Origin: Aerococcaceae bacterium DSM 111020
GTDB taxonomy: Bacteria > Bacillota > Bacilli > Lactobacillales > Aerococcaceae
Length of the DNA stretch: 64,000 bases
NCBI GenBank assembly: GCA_015863185.1
Contig: JACBXP010000001.1
Location: 169,823 to 233,822 of the forward strand
Direction: 5' to 3'
Part shown: piece by piece, positions 19,600 to 28,916 of the stretch
How positions within the stretch are numbered: position 1 is the stretch's first letter
Layout of the letters: each line of letters begins with the position of its first letter
The notes under the pieces: generated by a model
What the model was told of the DNA's origin: nothing
The model's input: only the letters and a program-made list of their open reading frames with translations
Databases searched by the model: none
Program-made: the position numbers and the translations under genes

Positions 19600-20835
19600 T
19601 TAGAAGGCCCATTCTCCATTTCTGAAAATTGGAACAATTTCGCCTTGTTTTGTGATACCATCAATATTCATTTCACCATTACCAACCATGAAGTCTACAT
19701 GAACATCACTTCGATTTAAGCCGCGTTCATTGAGTTCATCTTGTGACATTTTAGCGCCATCTTTAACAGAAGTGGCATAAGCTTGTCCGATGGCTAAGTG
19801 ATTGGATGCATTTTCGTCAAATAATGTATTAAAGAAAATGATGTCAGACTGAGAAATAGGAGATTGATGAGGAACTAATGCGACTTCTCCTAATTGCTTA
19901 GCACCGTCATTATCATTAATTAGACGAAGTAAGGTTTCTTCGCCTTCTTTGGCGGTAGCTTTGGTGATTTGGCCATTTTCAAAATGGAAAGTCATTTCAT
20001 CAATTACCACGCCCCCATAACTTAAGGGTTTAGAGCTTGTGATGACACCCTCTGCACGATGCGCATCTGGAGCCGTAAAGACCTCCTCCGTTGGCATATT
20101 TGCAATAAACGCTTCGCCATTTTGATTAAGGCTTCCCGCTGATTCCCATATATGATTTTCTGGTAAACCTAATTTTAAATCGGTTCCCGGCCCCGTATAG
20201 TGTAAATAATCAAATTGCTGTTCATTTAAGAATTGTGCTTTTTCTTGGAGACGTGCTTCGTGGTCATCCCAAGCCTTCACCGGATCTTCTTCATAAACAC
20301 GTGTGGTTTTGAAGATTTGGTCCCATAAAGCATCAACCGCTTCTTCTTCGTTTAAGTCTGGGAAAACGAGTTGAGCCCATGCTTTTCCAGCGCCAGCAGC
20401 GACTAACCAGCTGACTACATTCGCTTGTGTTGCTAATCTTTCTTCTTTGAACGCTTTAGAAGCGGCGCGTTGCGCTTGACTAATTTTTTCTGGTTCAACG
20501 CCTTTGAGAGCATTCGGATCAGCTGAGCGTAATGATAATTTTTTCGTTTTCTTATCCATTAAATCTTTCGATTCATCGATGCGATATTGGGGAATATCTG
20601 TAAGAGTATCGATGGACTGACCTTCGTAGTGAAGACGGGATAATTGGTCATCTTGATATTTGACGATGACTTTTTTAGCACCTGCTTCATAAGCCTCTTT
20701 CGTAATTAAGTGTACTAAAGGAGCAATCTCAATATCGGCAGAGATTTGTAAATAATCATCTCCTTGGATGCCCAATCCTTTGTGTACGAGTAAATGTGCA
20801 TATTTTTGTAATAAATGATTAAAATTTTCTAGCAT
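19600..20835 (-). CDS. pepS: M29 family aminopeptidase (PepS/AmpS type)
   Basis: Cytoplasmic metallo-aminopeptidase of 411 residues. Family features include the N-terminal ISADIEIAPLVHLITKEAY, the central TGPGTDLKLGLPENHIW, the metal-ligand region NMPTEEVFTAPDAHRAEG and the C-terminal NRSDVHVDFMVGNGEMNIDG. These closely match the PepS/AmpS aminopeptidases of streptococci and bacilli, which prefer Arg and aromatic N-termini. The gene ends just upstream of the small membrane protein gene. Its role is peptide turnover. Confidence 0.92.
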   Translation of the reverse strand: MLENFNHLLQKYAHLLVHKGLGIQGDDYLQISADIEIAPLVHLITKEAYEAGAKKVIVKYQDDQLSRLHYEGQSIDTLTDIPQYRIDESKDLMDKKTKKLSLRSADPNALKGVEPEKISQAQRAASKAFKEERLATQANVVSWLVAAGAGKAWAQLVFPDLNEEEAVDALWDQIFKTTRVYEEDPVKAWDDHEARLQEKAQFLNEQQFDYLHYTGPGTDLKLGLPENHIWESAGSLNQNGEAFIANMPTEEVFTAPDAHRAEGVITSSKPLSYGGVVIDEMTFHFENGQITKATAKEGEETLLRLINDNDGAKQLGEVALVPHQSPISQSDIIFFNTLFDENASNHLAIGQAYATSVKDGAKMSQDELNERGLNRSDVHVDFMVGNGEMNIDGITKQGEIVPIFRNGEWAF

Positions 20836-20870
20836 ATAGTGCCTGCTTTCTATTTGTTATGTGAGTAATA

Positions 20871-21326
20871 TTATGCTTTTTGGAAAAAATCAGCGAGTTG
20901 ATTGGCGTAACGTTTCAGATTTTCGATATCTTCAGGTTCATCTGGAGCCATATTGATTTTACAATTATCACCAACCCGTGCTGCGCCTGCTTTGATAAAC
21001 TGTTCTTCAAAATCATCGACAGCCGTCGCAAATTTCGGATAAAAATCATCACCTGATCCGAATGTACCGAATGCTTTTCCGCTTAAGTCCATTTCAGGAA
21101 TGGCATCGTAATAGTCCAGCATTTCATCAGGAATCTCAGCGTCTGTTCCATAAGTATAAGAACCAATGAGGACGATATCATAATCCAATAAATCTTCTGG
21201 GTCAGCGTCCATCGCTTCATAAATCGTGACGGGAATTTCGCGTGAATCCAATTCTTCCGCAATGATTTCAGCACATTCTTGTGTGTTTCCAGTTAAGCTA
21301 CCGTAAATAATTAAAGCCTGTACCAT
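20871..21326 (-). CDS. Flavodoxin
   Basis: FMN electron carrier of 151 residues. The phosphate-binding loop YGSLTGNTQECA lies at residues 8-19, the first flavin loop near GSYTYGTDAEIPD and the second near FGSGDDFYPKFA. This is the short-chain flavodoxin form. GGAGGTTTATATG gives a strong start. It lies 35 bases upstream of pepS on the same strand. In these bacteria the usual partners are pyruvate or ribonucleotide-reductase activating systems, but no partner is in this window. Confidence 0.93.
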   Translation of the reverse strand: MVQALIIYGSLTGNTQECAEIIAEELDSREIPVTIYEAMDADPEDLLDYDIVLIGSYTYGTDAEIPDEMLDYYDAIPEMDLSGKAFGTFGSGDDFYPKFATAVDDFEEQFIKAGAARVGDNCKINMAPDEPEDIENLKRYANQLADFFQKA

Positions 21327-21478
21327 ATAAACCTCCTATAATTATTATTGTCTGATTCTTTCTAATTATATCAGATATATGTAGGGGTTTCATCTAAATA
21401 TCGGACATGAAATGATGAGACAATGATTGGGAATCTGGGATATTCATGTAACTGTAACGTTCGAATTGGATGATTTTA

Positions 21479-21487
21479 TGGTATACT
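21479..21487 (+). promoter_or_regulatory. Extended -10 promoter of galE
   Basis: TGGTATACT about 30 bases before the galE start. It would drive galE and the following LCP genes. Confidence 0.5.
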
Positions 21488-21516
21488 TAGATAATCATAA
21501 AAGAGGAGTGAGCCTA

Positions 21517-22548
21517 TTGACTATTCTAGTAACCGGTGGAGCTGGCTATATTGGTAGCCACACTGTAATCGAATTGATTCAAAGCGGTTATGATGTTGTG
21601 ATTGTCGATAATTTTTCGAATAGTCACCCTGAAGTTATTCAACGAATCGAGACAATAACCAACCAAACCATCAAATATTATGCGAACGATATTAAGGACA
21701 GCGAAGCTATGCGGAAAATATTTGCAGAAAATGCTATTTCAGCAGTGATTCATTTCGCAGCTTATAAAGCCGTTGGGGAGTCTGTGGAGCAACCTTTAAA
21801 ATATTATGAAAACAATGTTTCAGGAACAATTGCTCTACTTGAAATCATGCAGGAATTCGCTGTAAAAACAATTGTATTTAGCTCATCAGCAACGGTATAT
21901 GGAGCGGATAATCCTTCGCCATTAACGGAAGATATGCCAACCCTTGATGCGAATAATCCTTACGGCTATACGAAGATTGTCAATGAGCGTATGCTGAAAG
22001 ATTTAGCACATTCTGATCCAGACTGGTCTGTTGTGTTGCTACGTTATTTTAACCCGATTGGCGCCTATGAAACAGGAACAATTGGTGAGGATCCTAATGG
22101 TATTCCGAATAATTTGATGCCTTATATCACGCAAGTAGCGGTCGGAAAATTAGATCAAGTCAGTGTCTTTGGTAATGATTATGATACGCCAGATGGAACC
22201 GGCGTTAGAGATTATATTCATGTCGTTGATTTAGCTAAAGGGCATGTTAAAGCGGTAGCGAAAGCTCTCGCTGAAGCACAATTATATATTTATAATTTAG
22301 GAACAGGTCAAGGATATAGTGTGTTAGATTTAATTCATACTTTTAGTGAAACCAATGATGTCGATGTTCCTTATCAAATAACAGATCGTCGTGAAGGAGA
22401 TATTGCGGTGTGTTATGCAGATCCTACAAAAGCCCAACAAGAGTTAGGATGGATTGCTGAAAAGACACTCGTCGATATGTGCCGTGATAGTTGGCGGTGG
22501 CAACAAAACAATCCCAATGGTTATCAGGCAGGCAATATGAATGACTAA
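21517..22548 (+). CDS. galE: UDP-glucose 4-epimerase
   Basis: NAD-dependent interconversion of UDP-glucose and UDP-galactose (or the N-acetyl forms). The Rossmann motif VTGGAGYIGSHT is at the N-terminus. The catalytic SSSATVYG plus the YGYTK (Tyr-x-x-x-Lys) pair and the substrate region LRYFNPIGAYETGTIGEDP are present. The frame is open to 21427, but TTG 21517 follows AGAGGAG by 8 bases and yields the usual start MTILVTGGAG, 343 residues. The last 8 bases overlap the next gene, so it leads an operon into the cell-wall polymer genes. Confidence 0.93.
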   Translation: MTILVTGGAGYIGSHTVIELIQSGYDVVIVDNFSNSHPEVIQRIETITNQTIKYYANDIKDSEAMRKIFAENAISAVIHFAAYKAVGESVEQPLKYYENNVSGTIALLEIMQEFAVKTIVFSSSATVYGADNPSPLTEDMPTLDANNPYGYTKIVNERMLKDLAHSDPDWSVVLLRYFNPIGAYETGTIGEDPNGIPNNLMPYITQVAVGKLDQVSVFGNDYDTPDGTGVRDYIHVVDLAKGHVKAVAKALAEAQLYIYNLGTGQGYSVLDLIHTFSETNDVDVPYQITDRREGDIAVCYADPTKAQQELGWIAEKTLVDMCRDSWRWQQNNPNGYQAGNMND

Positions 22549-23482
22549 AAGAACGAATAAATATTTAATGAAAAGTGGATATTATCAGGAAAAAAGGAAA
22601 CAACATTCCATTTTAAAAGGAATGATCGGGATTCTTTTCATTTTTATTATCATTATTTTGTTCTATTTTATCGCTCAAGCAAAATTATCTACCATCGAGA
22701 CAAGTTACCAGTCCATCTATCGCCCGACAATCCAAGGGGCAACTAAATCAAACAATGAAACCAAAGACACATACTCTTATCTCATTGTGGCTATTGGTGA
22801 GGAAGAACAAGACACAAATTTCGTATCACGAGTTAAATTCTTAGAACATCTGTCAACCAATCAACCAGAACAACAAATGGTCAGGTTTCAGATTCCGCCT
22901 CAAACGGTACCGAGTTGGGACAGTGACAGCTTACCTTTAAGCCATCTTTATACAGAGCAAGGTTTGACGAGTGTGATTCAACGGACAGAAGAGATTATGG
23001 CTGTGGATTACGATTATATTATTGCCGTTCATTTACCTTATTTGCGTCCTTTGATTGACGAGATAGGTGAGATACCTGTACAATTTAAGGAAAATTTGCG
23101 AGTAGATGAGCAAGATTTTTCAGCAAACGAAATTTATTGGCTGAATGGACAACAAGTTGAACAGCTTCTCCAAGTGGCAAAATATGAAAATAGAAAAGAA
23201 TATCCTCGCATGATTCAGGGTGTCTTAAATGGCTTGATCAGTGAATTATTTAATCCTCAAAATGCCTTAAATCTTGATCATTTTTTTGATTTAGCTGAAT
23301 CAAGTATTCAGACAGATATTCCCTTTGAGCTTTTTCAATCATTGTATTTAAATAGAGATAGAGAATGGATGGAAGATATTACCGAAGTGGAATTAGAACA
23401 ACGTAGTTTTCAGAATGAATACGGTGCAGTGATAGAGATTAGTCCTAGTACATTGGATTTGATACATCAATTATCGAATTAA
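22541..23482 (+). CDS. Degenerate LytR-CpsA-Psr (LCP)-like membrane protein
   Basis: A 313-residue protein with one N-terminal transmembrane helix (about residues 28-46) and an extracellular domain. It aligns by eye with the LCP domain of the next gene: LIVAIG corresponds to VLLIGTD, FVSRVKFL to FVSRSDTLML, FQIPPQT to LSIPRDS, YDYIIAVHLPYLRPLIDEIGEI to YYATVDMSGLEELINAIGGI, and the late Arg-rich segment to VAKYENRKEYPRMIQ. The acidic residue of SRSD, the PRD Arg-Asp pair and at least one of the later conserved Arg are missing. I read it as an inactive paralogue. It overlaps galE by 8 bases. Confidence 0.7.
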   Translation: MTKRTNKYLMKSGYYQEKRKQHSILKGMIGILFIFIIIILFYFIAQAKLSTIETSYQSIYRPTIQGATKSNNETKDTYSYLIVAIGEEEQDTNFVSRVKFLEHLSTNQPEQQMVRFQIPPQTVPSWDSDSLPLSHLYTEQGLTSVIQRTEEIMAVDYDYIIAVHLPYLRPLIDEIGEIPVQFKENLRVDEQDFSANEIYWLNGQQVEQLLQVAKYENRKEYPRMIQGVLNGLISELFNPQNALNLDHFFDLAESSIQTDIPFELFQSLYLNRDREWMEDITEVELEQRSFQNEYGAVIEISPSTLDLIHQLSN

Positions 23483-23541
23483 ATGGGTCTGTGAAAACAT
23501 GACCGAGATAAACTTAAAGAAAGTAAGGATGACCTGAATAA

Positions 23542-24906
23542 ATGAAAAAATTGTTCACAAATAAAAACGGTCAATTCAGTTGGTTGAAATTGCTTCGTAA
23601 TCTCCTAGTGATCGTTGTATTAGTAGGTGCAGCCACTGCTGGGAAAGTATACCGAGATATACAAACGACATTAAATTATGTGTCATCGGATGTGCAAGTC
23701 ACCGAATTGCGTGAAGATAAAGTGGATATTCAGAAAGGGGAACCTTTAAATGTCTTATTAATCGGAACGGATGGCAATAATCTTGAACGAACAGAAGATG
23801 AAGGGTTCGTGAGTCGTTCGGATACGTTGATGCTGATCAACTTAAATCCAGCCAATCGACAAACACAAGTATTGAGTATTCCCAGAGATAGTCTGGCAAT
23901 GGTTGAAGGTGAACCAGATAAAATTAACCATGCATATGCTTATGGTCAAGAAGAATTAACGATTGAAACAATTCAAGATTTTCTCCAAGTTCCGATTGAT
24001 TATTATGCAACGGTAGATATGTCTGGTTTGGAAGAACTGATTAATGCGATTGGTGGTATTGAAGTAACGAGTCCACTGACCTTTGAGTATCGTGGCACGG
24101 GCTTTAAAAAAGGTGAGACGCGAGAAGTAAATGGTGTTAAAGCGATGAACTTTGCACGAATGCGTTATGATGACCCAGAAGGAGAAGTGGGGCGTCAAAA
24201 TCGTCAAAAAATTGTCATTAAAGCGATTGTCGATAAAATATTGAGTCCGGAAGGGATGGCTCGAATCCCAAGTATTTTGGAAGTTGTGAATGAGCACGTC
24301 CGTACTAATCTTAATCCAAGTTTAGCACTAAGAATTTATCAATCCTATATTCCAGCACTTGATAATATTAATTCAGTAAAATTTGAAAATATGGAAGAAA
24401 TTTATATCGATGATGTTTTTTATTTCCATATTCCAATTAATGAAAGAATTCGTGTCGCGAATGTCTTTAGACATCAATCTGCTTTACCGCCGATCAATAT
24501 TGCGCAATTAGAAGACCCAATCGATGGGGCGAGTGATAATCCAAATGTGAAAACATTAGCCGTCGTGATCAATCAATATCCGAGTGGAGTAAGCGCTGAG
24601 GAGTTAGATGAGATTATGAATCGTCAAGAAGAAATTCAAACGATTCGCTCGAATACAGCCGGTTCCCCTGCTGAAGTGCCCGTTAGGGCAAATGAGCCGG
24701 CAACCAATTCGCAACAATATGCTCCAACTACTCCTCAAGCACCGGTTAACCCACCCGTTAGCCAACCAGATGTTTATGAAGAGAGTACAATTCCCACGAC
24801 ACCTCCTGCGCCTGTTGACCCTCCGGCAACGTCACAGCCGGCAGAGAGTTTACCCACTGAACAACCTGGCACAGAGGGGACAGGAACAGATTCACAATCA
24901 TCTTAA
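23542..24906 (+). CDS. LytR-CpsA-Psr (LCP) family glycopolymer transferase
   Basis: Membrane-anchored phosphotransferase that attaches lipid-linked glycopolymers (teichoic acids, capsule) to peptidoglycan. Residues about 17-35 form the anchor helix. The LCP domain spans about 65-235 with LLIGTD, SRSDTLMLINL (Arg92, Asp94), SIPRDS (Arg115, Asp116), NFARMRYDDPEGEVGRQNRQ (Arg206, Arg208, Arg218, Arg221), all expected for activity. A C-terminal domain and a Pro/Thr-rich low-complexity tail (about 370-454) follow, probably spanning the wall. It directly follows the degenerate LCP gene with a 59-base gap. Confidence 0.93.
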   Translation: MKKLFTNKNGQFSWLKLLRNLLVIVVLVGAATAGKVYRDIQTTLNYVSSDVQVTELREDKVDIQKGEPLNVLLIGTDGNNLERTEDEGFVSRSDTLMLINLNPANRQTQVLSIPRDSLAMVEGEPDKINHAYAYGQEELTIETIQDFLQVPIDYYATVDMSGLEELINAIGGIEVTSPLTFEYRGTGFKKGETREVNGVKAMNFARMRYDDPEGEVGRQNRQKIVIKAIVDKILSPEGMARIPSILEVVNEHVRTNLNPSLALRIYQSYIPALDNINSVKFENMEEIYIDDVFYFHIPINERIRVANVFRHQSALPPINIAQLEDPIDGASDNPNVKTLAVVINQYPSGVSAEELDEIMNRQEEIQTIRSNTAGSPAEVPVRANEPATNSQQYAPTTPQAPVNPPVSQPDVYEESTIPTTPPAPVDPPATSQPAESLPTEQPGTEGTGTDSQSS

Positions 24907-24931
24907 TGAATGCCCTCGGGCATTCATTTTG
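24905..24931 (+). terminator. Hairpin terminator overlapping the LCP stop codon
   Basis: ATGAATGCC, a short CTCG loop, then GGCATTCAT followed by TTTT. It may be a partial terminator inside the locus, since the GT4 gene starts only about 33 bases later. Confidence 0.65.
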
Positions 24932-24963
24932 CGTTAACCCGCAATTAGAAAGGAGACCTTGAT

Positions 24964-26148
24964 ATGTCAGAAATGGATGCGACGTCCTATTCACCAATGC
25001 GTGTTCTACATATTATGAGCGGATTTGGTGGAGGTATTTCCAGCTTTATTATGAATAAAGCGAAAGAAATGTCGAAGTTTAATATTATATTTGATGTTGT
25101 CACTTATGATGAATGTTCACCTGCTTTTATTGAAGCGATTGGGACGACGGGAGGGTCTGTCTATTTATTGTCCAATCCTAAAACAACGAATTGGAAAACA
25201 TTTAAAGAGAGTTTTAAGAAGCCATTGCAGGATCATGAATATGATTTAGTTCAATGCCATATTGATGGTTACCGAGCATTAGCTTATTACTTTTTATTGC
25301 CAGCACATTTAAAGAAATGTTTTTATATTCATGCCCATCAAAGTTATTCACCGCCAACTTCTCTATTTGAACAATTAAAGACGAAATTTGATCAGTTAAT
25401 TAATCGATCTTTGTCAAATAGTTATTTAGGATGTGGATATGATGCGATTAAAGGTGTCTACGGTAATGCTGTTTCTGTCAATGAGATGATGATGATTCCT
25501 AATAGCATTGATCCCAAGCGTTTTTCGATGACTTCTGATGAACGCCAACAACTACGTAAAGCATTCCGTGAACAATTTGGATATACTGAAACGGATTTAG
25601 TTGTTGTGCAAGCATCACGCTTTGAGGCAGTGAAGAATCACCAATTTACTTTAAAATTAGCCTCTTATTTAAAACAAGAGGGCATAAAAATGCAATTTAT
25701 TTTCTTCGGGCATGGTAATTTAGAAGAGGCGATTAGACGGGAGATTAGTGAAAATCAGTTAGAAGATTATGTTCAATTACATGATTATGAAAAACAAATC
25801 GAACGCGTTTATGCCGGTGCAGATGTCGTCTTTCTACCTTCATTATATGAAGGTTTACCTACTGTAGTCGTTGAAAGTCAGGCGGCAGGTATTCCAGTGG
25901 TTATGTCAGATACGATTACTGATGAAGTGGATTTGGACCTTGGAATGGTCAAAGTCGTATCATTGGAAGCACCGCTGATTGAATGGTATACAGCAATCCA
26001 AGAAATGGCACAAGCTGATTTATTACCACAAGATGAACGCATCAATCATCTTGCTTATAATAACTTCACGAATCGTGCCTCGGCAGTCATTTATGCACAA
26101 TTCATTCATGGTGAGCGAAATCACTATCTTATAAAGGAAGATAATTAA
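24964..26148 (+). CDS. Glycosyltransferase family 4 protein
   Basis: GT-B transferase of 394 residues related to capsular or exopolysaccharide transferases. The N-terminal MRVLHIMSGFGGGISSFIM-like start (from residue 12), VQASRFEAVKNHQFTLKLA and SLYEGLPTVVVESQAAGIP with the paired Glu are the family marks. AAAGGAG precedes the ATG. It is the first gene of a tightly spaced block, since its stop codon overlaps the flippase start by one base. It adds a sugar to the growing lipid-linked repeat unit on the inner face of the membrane. The sugar is unknown. Confidence 0.9.
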   Translation: MSEMDATSYSPMRVLHIMSGFGGGISSFIMNKAKEMSKFNIIFDVVTYDECSPAFIEAIGTTGGSVYLLSNPKTTNWKTFKESFKKPLQDHEYDLVQCHIDGYRALAYYFLLPAHLKKCFYIHAHQSYSPPTSLFEQLKTKFDQLINRSLSNSYLGCGYDAIKGVYGNAVSVNEMMMIPNSIDPKRFSMTSDERQQLRKAFREQFGYTETDLVVVQASRFEAVKNHQFTLKLASYLKQEGIKMQFIFFGHGNLEEAIRREISENQLEDYVQLHDYEKQIERVYAGADVVFLPSLYEGLPTVVVESQAAGIPVVMSDTITDEVDLDLGMVKVVSLEAPLIEWYTAIQEMAQADLLPQDERINHLAYNNFTNRASAVIYAQFIHGERNHYLIKEDN

Positions 26149-27569
26149 TGAAACGTTTTTTACAACGGTTATTTGGATTTAGTTTAGGGCCCATTCTTGG
26201 TGCTGCCATATCCTTAATCCAAGTGCCAATATTGACTTATTATTTGTCAACAACAGAATATGGAAAAGCTGGTTTATTCCAAAATATGATTTTGATGATT
26301 CCAACTTTTATTTATATCGGTATTGATCAAGCGTATACACGGGAATATCATCAAGCAACAGATCGACGTCGATTGATGCAGCAAGCCATGGTTATCCCGA
26401 TGATGGTTGGCTTACTGATGATGATATTATTTATTCTTTTTGATGATATCATTTCGACATTTTTATTTGGAACACCGGAATACACCTATATTGTATGGTT
26501 TGCGGCAGTATGGGTTTTAGCGACAATTATCGAACGATTTGTCTTATTAACGATTCGGATGGAAGAAAGAGCACTCGAGTATTCTTTATTAACTTTCCTC
26601 CTTAAAGTTGGGACTTTCATTGTCTCCCTACTACTCATCTTCGCTGGATGGACAGATTTTCGCGTGATTGTTTATGGACTATTATTTGGACAATTGATTG
26701 TCGATATCGGCATGTTTATCCGCTACCGTCATTTATTAGATATTAGTGGATTACAATTCGACTGGCCGCTCATTCGTTCCATGTTTTATTTTGGCTTACC
26801 ATTGATGATAGCGGGGGCGATGTCCTCTGTATTGAATGGGTTGGACCAAACATTTTTACGAATTTATGGCAACTTCACAGATAATGGTGTGTATTCTGTG
26901 GGTTTACGAATTGCTGGGGTTGTTGGAATTATCAAGACTGCCTTTACCAGTTTCTGGGTCCCGACGGCTTATCGCTGGTATGAAGAAAAGAAAAGCATGA
27001 AACACTATAAATACATTAGTGATGTCATTTTATTATTATTAACGGCATTGTTTTATGTCATTTTGTTATTGAAAGAACCGATTGGTTGGTTCTTAAGTTT
27101 CCAGGATCCGAATTATAATCAAGTGAAGTATATTATCGGATTACTTGTTTTTCCACCGATTATGTATACTTTATCGGAAACCACAACATTAGGCATCGTC
27201 TTTTCGAAGAAAACACATTATAATATATATATTAGTTTCTTGACGATTATTCCAAATGTTTTAATTAATCTTATCTTGACTCCGACATTGGGATACAAAG
27301 GAGCGGCCTTAGCTTCCACGATTGCTTATATTATGTTTTATTTAGCCCGAACTTATTATTCTAAGAAGACTGGCTTTTATTTTGAACAAAAGAAACATAT
27401 TATGGCGATTATGGTGATGACTATTGCCGGAATATTAAATGCCTTTGAAATCCCTTATATTGAATTGATAACGTTAATATTGATGGTGATGACTTTTGCT
27501 GTTCAAATAGCAACGATAAAAACCACACTTGAAATCAAGAATAATAGTCAAGATTGGGATTTCAATTAA
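26148..27569 (+). CDS. Polysaccharide flippase (Wzx-like, MOP superfamily)
   Basis: A 473-residue protein with about 12-14 hydrophobic segments, opening with LFGFSLGPILGAAISLIQVP and including FYFGLPLMIAGAMSSVLNGLDQTFL and TLGYKGAALASTIAY, all typical of oligosaccharide flippases. It would move the undecaprenyl-linked repeat unit to the outer face of the membrane. ATG overlaps the preceding TAA by one base, so the two are translationally coupled. Immediately downstream is the polymerase-like gene, the standard Wzx/Wzy order. Confidence 0.9.
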   Translation: MKRFLQRLFGFSLGPILGAAISLIQVPILTYYLSTTEYGKAGLFQNMILMIPTFIYIGIDQAYTREYHQATDRRRLMQQAMVIPMMVGLLMMILFILFDDIISTFLFGTPEYTYIVWFAAVWVLATIIERFVLLTIRMEERALEYSLLTFLLKVGTFIVSLLLIFAGWTDFRVIVYGLLFGQLIVDIGMFIRYRHLLDISGLQFDWPLIRSMFYFGLPLMIAGAMSSVLNGLDQTFLRIYGNFTDNGVYSVGLRIAGVVGIIKTAFTSFWVPTAYRWYEEKKSMKHYKYISDVILLLLTALFYVILLLKEPIGWFLSFQDPNYNQVKYIIGLLVFPPIMYTLSETTTLGIVFSKKTHYNIYISFLTIIPNVLINLILTPTLGYKGAALASTIAYIMFYLARTYYSKKTGFYFEQKKHIMAIMVMTIAGILNAFEIPYIELITLILMVMTFAVQIATIKTTLEIKNNSQDWDFN

Positions 27570-27578
27570 GGAGGATTT

Positions 27579-28916
27579 ATGTTTCTGTTAGTAATAATGA
27601 TGGCAATGGCTGTCTTCCTCGGAACGGAAATTCTGGCGATTCCATCACCCATCGCACAGATCACTCTTTACCGTGTTCTTGTCTTTGGTTTGGTGGGGCT
27701 GACTGGGATTCAATTAGTGATGAAGCAGGACCATCTTTATATTCATCCACATCGTGTAAGTACATTTGCAGTAGGGGTGTTTGCATTTTGGTGGATTTGG
27801 GCAGCTTTTTCGGGTGTTTGGTCATTTGATAAAATGGCCTGGATGCAAAATATGTTCTTGTTAACTTTAGGCGTGAGTGCGATCATCTTGATATATCTTC
27901 ATATACGCCGTTGGGAGCACCTTAAATATCTGATGTTAGGTATTTGGTTTATGATGACCTTGTTATTAATTTATGGTGCTATCGAAATTACATTTAATTT
28001 TTATCCATTAGCGGATTTATCAAAATTAGATAAGTATGGCACTTTCGATGCTAACCCATTGAGTCGAATTCCAGTAACGGTGTTTGAAAATCAAAATGAC
28101 TATGCTACGATGTTACTGGCATATTTACCATTGAATATGGTCCTCTATCAGGAATCGGAACGAGGTCCTTTAAAGTTGATCGCTTTAATGTTGACGGTGA
28201 TTGCCGTTTATTTAATTTATCGGACACAGTCTCGGTTAGTTTTATTGAGTACGATGATATTCTTTGGGATTTATCTCTTGCAACAATTTAAGTGGCATGT
28301 TCCCCGATCAGGCATGCGGAAAATGATGGGACTCGTAATGATTCTCGGTGTTATAGCAATATTATTTATCCCAACATTAAAAAATAGTATTGTTCGATTA
28401 ATGTTTTCAGAAGGGGTTTATGACTTAACGGGTGATGAAGTACGCTTTAATCTTTGGCGCAATGGGCTGTTATTTTTGGCACAAACATTAGGAATCGGTG
28501 TCGGGGCGGGGAATATTGAACCATGGATGGTTGTGAATGGCTTTTATTCAACAGAAAATATTGTCAATATACATAATTGGTGGCTAGAAATCCTTGTGGC
28601 TTATGGTATTGTAGTATTTAGTTTGTATTGTGTGATGTATGGTTTACTCATTCATCGTTTAAATGTCCTAAGATATCATCAACCTAAAGAACAACATATT
28701 ATCAATCAGTCATTAATTGCATTTTTAGTGGCTTATGCTTTTGCAAGTATAACCAGTGCCAATAACATGTTGATAGAATGGCATTGGGTATATTTTGGAT
28801 TGATTATCTGTTATATCAAATTGTCCGAATTACAAATTTATCATCAATTGGAATCGACTCCTGTAGAGTTTGGTTTCATCAAAAGGAGATCCTATGAGTA
28901 TATTAACAATTATTAG
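27579..28916 (+). CDS. O-antigen ligase/polymerase (Wzy-like) membrane protein
   Basis: A 445-residue polytopic membrane protein with about 11 helices. The Wzy_C/O-antigen ligase signature is visible: YRTQSRLVLLST in the middle, LWRNGLLFLAQTLGIGVGAGNIE and the following INIHNWWLEILVAYGIVVF-like segment with the conserved His-Asn. The large external loop between them is typical. AAGGAGG precedes the ATG. Given the flippase next to it, it most likely polymerises the repeat units. Its last 23 bases overlap the start of the Wzz-like gene. Confidence 0.87.
   Translation: MFLLVIMMAMAVFLGTEILAIPSPIAQITLYRVLVFGLVGLTGIQLVMKQDHLYIHPHRVSTFAVGVFAFWWIWAAFSGVWSFDKMAWMQNMFLLTLGVSAIILIYLHIRRWEHLKYLMLGIWFMMTLLLIYGAIEITFNFYPLADLSKLDKYGTFDANPLSRIPVTVFENQNDYATMLLAYLPLNMVLYQESERGPLKLIALMLTVIAVYLIYRTQSRLVLLSTMIFFGIYLLQQFKWHVPRSGMRKMMGLVMILGVIAILFIPTLKNSIVRLMFSEGVYDLTGDEVRFNLWRNGLLFLAQTLGIGVGAGNIEPWMVVNGFYSTENIVNIHNWWLEILVAYGIVVFSLYCVMYGLLIHRLNVLRYHQPKEQHIINQSLIAFLVAYAFASITSANNMLIEWHWVYFGLIICYIKLSELQIYHQLESTPVEFGFIKRRSYEYINNY

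Noticed and set aside
24758..24997. Minus-strand frame and an alternative plus-strand frame over the Pro-rich tail of the LCP protein
   Set aside because: Both are by-products of the low-complexity tail. The GT4 gene start and the LCP frame are clearly better supported.
27554..27829. Plus-strand 91-codon frame overlapping the start of the Wzy-like gene
   Set aside because: It is in another frame of a well-supported membrane-protein gene, and its sequence is Ser/Cys-rich without family features.
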